Translations under genes and position numbers: made by a program
The notes under the pieces: model-generated
Told to the model about the DNA's origin: nothing
The model's database searches: none
The model's input: the letters and a program-made list of their open reading frames with translations, nothing else
Shown here: positions 61,501-64,000 of the stretch, in pieces
Layout of the letters: every line of letters starts with the position of its first letter
How positions within the stretch are numbered: position 1 is the first letter of the stretch
Assembly (NCBI GenBank): GCA_012845835.1
Contig: JABAKD010000001.1
Location: 11,199,123-11,263,122, forward strand
Reading direction: 5' to 3'
DNA: 64,000 nt
DNA from: Undaria pinnatifida
Taxonomy: Eukaryota > Sar > Phaeophyceae > Laminariales > Alariaceae

Positions 61501-63922
61501 CCCATCCAACCTCGCCGGGCCAATGCCTGTGGCGCTATGCCTGCAGAATGGAACCTCGGAAGTGGACGAAATATACGCTGCAGTTGTCGTGGAAGGCGAT
61601 ACGGTTGTCTTGGCAGGGTACACATTTGGCAACTGGACCAGAGCACATGGAGGAGACAACGACACCGACTTCGCTGCTGTTAAGCTCGACGGGGAAGGAA
61701 ATTATCTCTGGAGTTGGCAGGTATTGGCAAGGCGAGACCGCTTTTTGGGCGCTGTCATTCCGTAAGAATATGCGAATGTAGCTGCGAAACGTTAAAATAG
61801 GCGTCTAGCCACTCTGTTTGTTTCATCGAGTATGCATTCTGCTGTCGGGTACCCGGGTGGAAGCAAGGCTTGAATGGTCGACGATGTCCTGTAGAGGCTG
61901 ACCCACTCATCACTGCCCACCCTGCCGTATGCTCGGCCCATTACCGTTGTGGCTGTACCGGTGATATTACTTTTGTGGCTTTCCGGCAGAATGGGACTAC
62001 GGGAAATGATGAGATTTACGGAGCAGCGAACGGACGTGACGGGTCGATAGTGCTAGCTGGAGTCACTGAGGGTGCGTGGAAAGGGGCACATGCTGGTGGA
62101 CTTCGAGATTTTTGTGCGGTGAAGCTGGATGCTTATGGAGGCGAAGTCTGGAGGTGGCAGGTGCGGTGGCGTCGCAAGTGTCTCCGCGTAGACAGGAACA
62201 ATGCAACCCCCATCGCCAATCGTTAAGGAGGTACAGTGCATGACAAAAAGCTGGGCGAGTGAGGATGCCGTCCTGGCGTATGTTGTTTCTATGGCTCTCG
62301 TTGATTACAGTGTACAAGAATACATACTAGATTTGAGCCCCCTCCCCTACCGCTATCGGAAAGGTAGTATGTATGTGGCACGTGGTTCAACGATTATTAC
62401 TCTGCTGATCCAAGCCGTCGCACACAGGTTTCGCGCTCTGTTATCCTCTTTGGGCTGGTTCGTTTGTGGCATGTGGACAACTCACTTCAGACTGATTCTA
62501 CGATAGCCCCCCCCAAAACCAGCGGTTTTCTTTAACGAACGTTTCATGGCTGCTCGACACGAGGAAGGATGCTATGAAAAGAGTATCTGCATATATCATT
62601 TTGTTTGCGGAGGACTATCAAACGATGGACGTCCGGGTGGTAAGGGGGACCGTATTTCACGATTTACGGCCAGGAGCTGGTTTCAAAACCGGCGATTTCG
62701 TTAAAGAAAAGTTGGGGGGGCTACCGTAGAACCACACTTCATGATAATCAACGAGAGCACATGAATCCGGATCCCCGCTGTGTTCCTTAGTTGGGTTTTC
62801 TTCAAAAGTTATGTTCGCTTTACTTTTTCCGCAGGGCGGTACGACTGAAGATGATATAATCCGGGGTGTAGCCTCCGGGAGCGACGGGTCAGTTGTTCTT
62901 GCTGGGTACACCAAAGGGGCGTGGATTGGTGCGAATGACGGGAGCTACGATTTTGCAGCCGTCAAGCTGGATGCAGAGGGTACTGAGGTTTGGCGCTGGC
63001 AGGTGACGACGAGCTTGCGCGTCCACCCTTAGTAAGGGATACAGATTTTCTCTCGAGCCGCCAACACTGCTTTCGCTTAATTACTTGGTATTTTCTGCGT
63101 GCTCGATCCAATCTTGCGATTACTCAGGATGGTTCGATTGTTTCAGCCGCCGACTACGGGTTGGGTGTTGCCGCGGGACCAAATGGCTCGGTCTTCTTGG
63201 CGGGCTACACGAGGGGCTTCTGGGGCGAACAAAACGCTGAGGATCTTGATGATTTCGTGGTTGTGATGCTGGACACGGGGACCACCGCAACACCGTCGCC
63301 GGCTGCCGGGCCATCACTTGTCGGAGATGCGCTCTTGCGGACACCAACACCTACGGTTGCGCGTGCCTCGGGTACACTATCACGGGCGCCAGCATCTCTA
63401 GCACCAACCATCATCGGCCCTGACGCCAAGCGTACGCCCACCCCTGTACGGCTCTCCTCCGTCGCCCCTGCTCCGATAACGTCAACATCGGCGAGTTCTT
63501 TTTCGCCGATGGTAATCGCAATAGTAGGTGTGACAGCGACCCTGGTTTGCGTTTGTGCTGGGGTGTTTCTACGGAAGAAGCACCAACCCAACCAGAACAG
63601 CAACAGCAAAGTAGAGGAAGATGTGCCTGACATTGTGCCGGAGCCAGATGGAGCGGCCTCAACCAGCAACACCGCACCGTCGGTGTGTGATCGTTCCGAG
63701 CAGTCCGGCACGAGTGACGTGGTGCTAGCTGTGCTGGAGGCTGCCGACAATCTAGCTCATCACTCTCAGTTTCCCGGGGTTGCTGAGGCAGCCACCCTAG
63801 TCAAGACCTTGGTGACTTTGATTTCGAACGATCGAGGCCGCATCGCGGAGGCAGAGGCAAGGTTGAAGAGGTGTCATCTCCTGGTTTTGATGCTGGAACG
63901 GGCCGCGACGGTGCTGGGAAAG
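58599..63922 (+). CDS. Locus C: paralogous receptor-like gene, 3' part beyond the window
   Basis: The exons read as 58599-58625, 59046-59216, 59928-60080, 60558-60725, 61547-61720, 61990-62160, 62835-63002 and 63128-63922, all phase 0 with AG/GT borders. Codon counts are 9, 57, 51, 56, 58, 57, 56 and 265, against 9, 63, 53, 56, 58, 57, 56 and 304 in locus A. The repeats carry the same D-G-S-x-V-L-A-G and W-x-W-Q motifs. Exon 8 holds the seventh repeat, a shorter Pro/Thr-rich stalk, a membrane helix (about 63505-63570), basic residues and the first half of the helical domain, ending at a GTAAGG donor. Repeats five and six are about four-fifths identical to A by eye. The remaining helical exon and any kinase exons would lie beyond 64000. 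No frame damage is seen, so it is probably functional. A plus-strand start inside 59046-59216 is not needed. Confidence 0.8.
62498..62729. mobile_element. MITE-4 copy in an intron of locus C
   Basis: The ends are CTACGATAGCCCCCCCC and GGGGGGGCTACCGTAG. The element is about 232 bp and sits between the fifth and sixth repeat exons (intron 62161-62834). Taking it out leaves about 442 bp, close to the 403-bp intron at the same place in locus A. Confidence 0.8.
63128..63922 (+). other. Locus C exon 8: seventh repeat, stalk, transmembrane helix, helical domain start
   Basis: The exon is open for 265 codons from GAT-GGT after a CAG acceptor to AAG before GTAAGG. It contains a repeat ending V-V-M-L-D-T-G without W-x-W-Q, a Pro/Thr-rich stalk with T-P-T-P, a hydrophobic helix beginning S-P-M-V-I-A-I-V and followed by R-K-K, a variable acidic linker, then the helical stretch with S-Q-F-P-G-V-A-E-A-A. 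About 58 of the last 69 residues match locus A by eye, while the stalk and linker differ strongly. The minus-strand open frames at 63205-63750 and 63411-63677 are shadows. Confidence 0.85.
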
Positions 63923-64000
63923 GTAAGGTTGAGCAACTGTCCCCACGTGGGTGCTTTCGTTCCTGGTTTAGTTGGTGTTAACATTACTACAGAAAAAAAT

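Noticed and set aside
63205-63750. 181-codon minus-strand frame
   Set aside because: It is antisense to exon 8 of locus C.

Overview
The window looks like nuclear DNA of a multicellular stramenopile, most likely a brown alga. It is intron-rich with GT-AG introns and carries tyrosine-kinase-like (TKL) kinases, non-LTR and Ty3-type retroelement debris, many MITE-like elements, and long C/G and (GTA)n tracts. The assignment is an inference from gene style and repeats; no rRNA, tRNA or organellar marker supports it.

Three related kinase loci dominate. Locus A (minus strand, 24301 to 14115) can be read through thirteen exons, all joined at phase-0 introns, giving about 1,043 residues. In order these encode: a 9-codon exon ending in the strand motif WRWQ; seven beta-propeller-type repeats, of which the first six occupy one exon each; a Pro/Thr/Ser-rich stalk; one transmembrane helix; a cytoplasmic helical region resembling the HeLo/four-helix-bundle domain of MLKL-type proteins; and a TKL kinase domain with its catalytic residues. 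Locus C (plus strand, 58599 to the window edge) is an inverted paralogue with the same exon plan. It is cut off at 64000 before the kinase. Locus B (plus strand, 2361 to 7410) is a decayed kinase-only copy with a premature stop, a lost splice acceptor, a GC donor and a changed catalytic-loop lysine.

The layout is B (plus) and A (minus) tail to tail with MITE-rich DNA at 7.4-14.1 kb, then about 34 kb of repeats at 24.3-58.6 kb, then C (plus). That repeat block holds a LINE-type reverse transcriptase remnant (about 54.96-57.16 kb), two shorter LINE 3' ends and further fragments, a Ty3/gypsy-like remnant with reverse transcriptase next to a chromodomain (32.57-33.59 kb), a gag-like reading frame joined to a LINE-type tail (45.6-46.65 kb), a dispersed family called family D here, a 229-bp tandem duplication (35.03-35.49 kb), and a 2-kb inverted repeat centred on a 374-bp (GTA)n tract (49.68-51.64 kb). 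Four MITE families with recognisable terminal inverted repeats (MITE-1 to -4, names local to this report) are scattered throughout, including inside introns of the kinase genes and inside each other.

The best candidate for an undescribed system is the A/C receptor-kinase family: a seven-bladed propeller built from interchangeable phase-0 exons, apparently closed by an N-terminal strand, coupled through a membrane helix to an MLKL-like bundle and a TKL kinase. Domain names come from motif reading and were not checked against any database.
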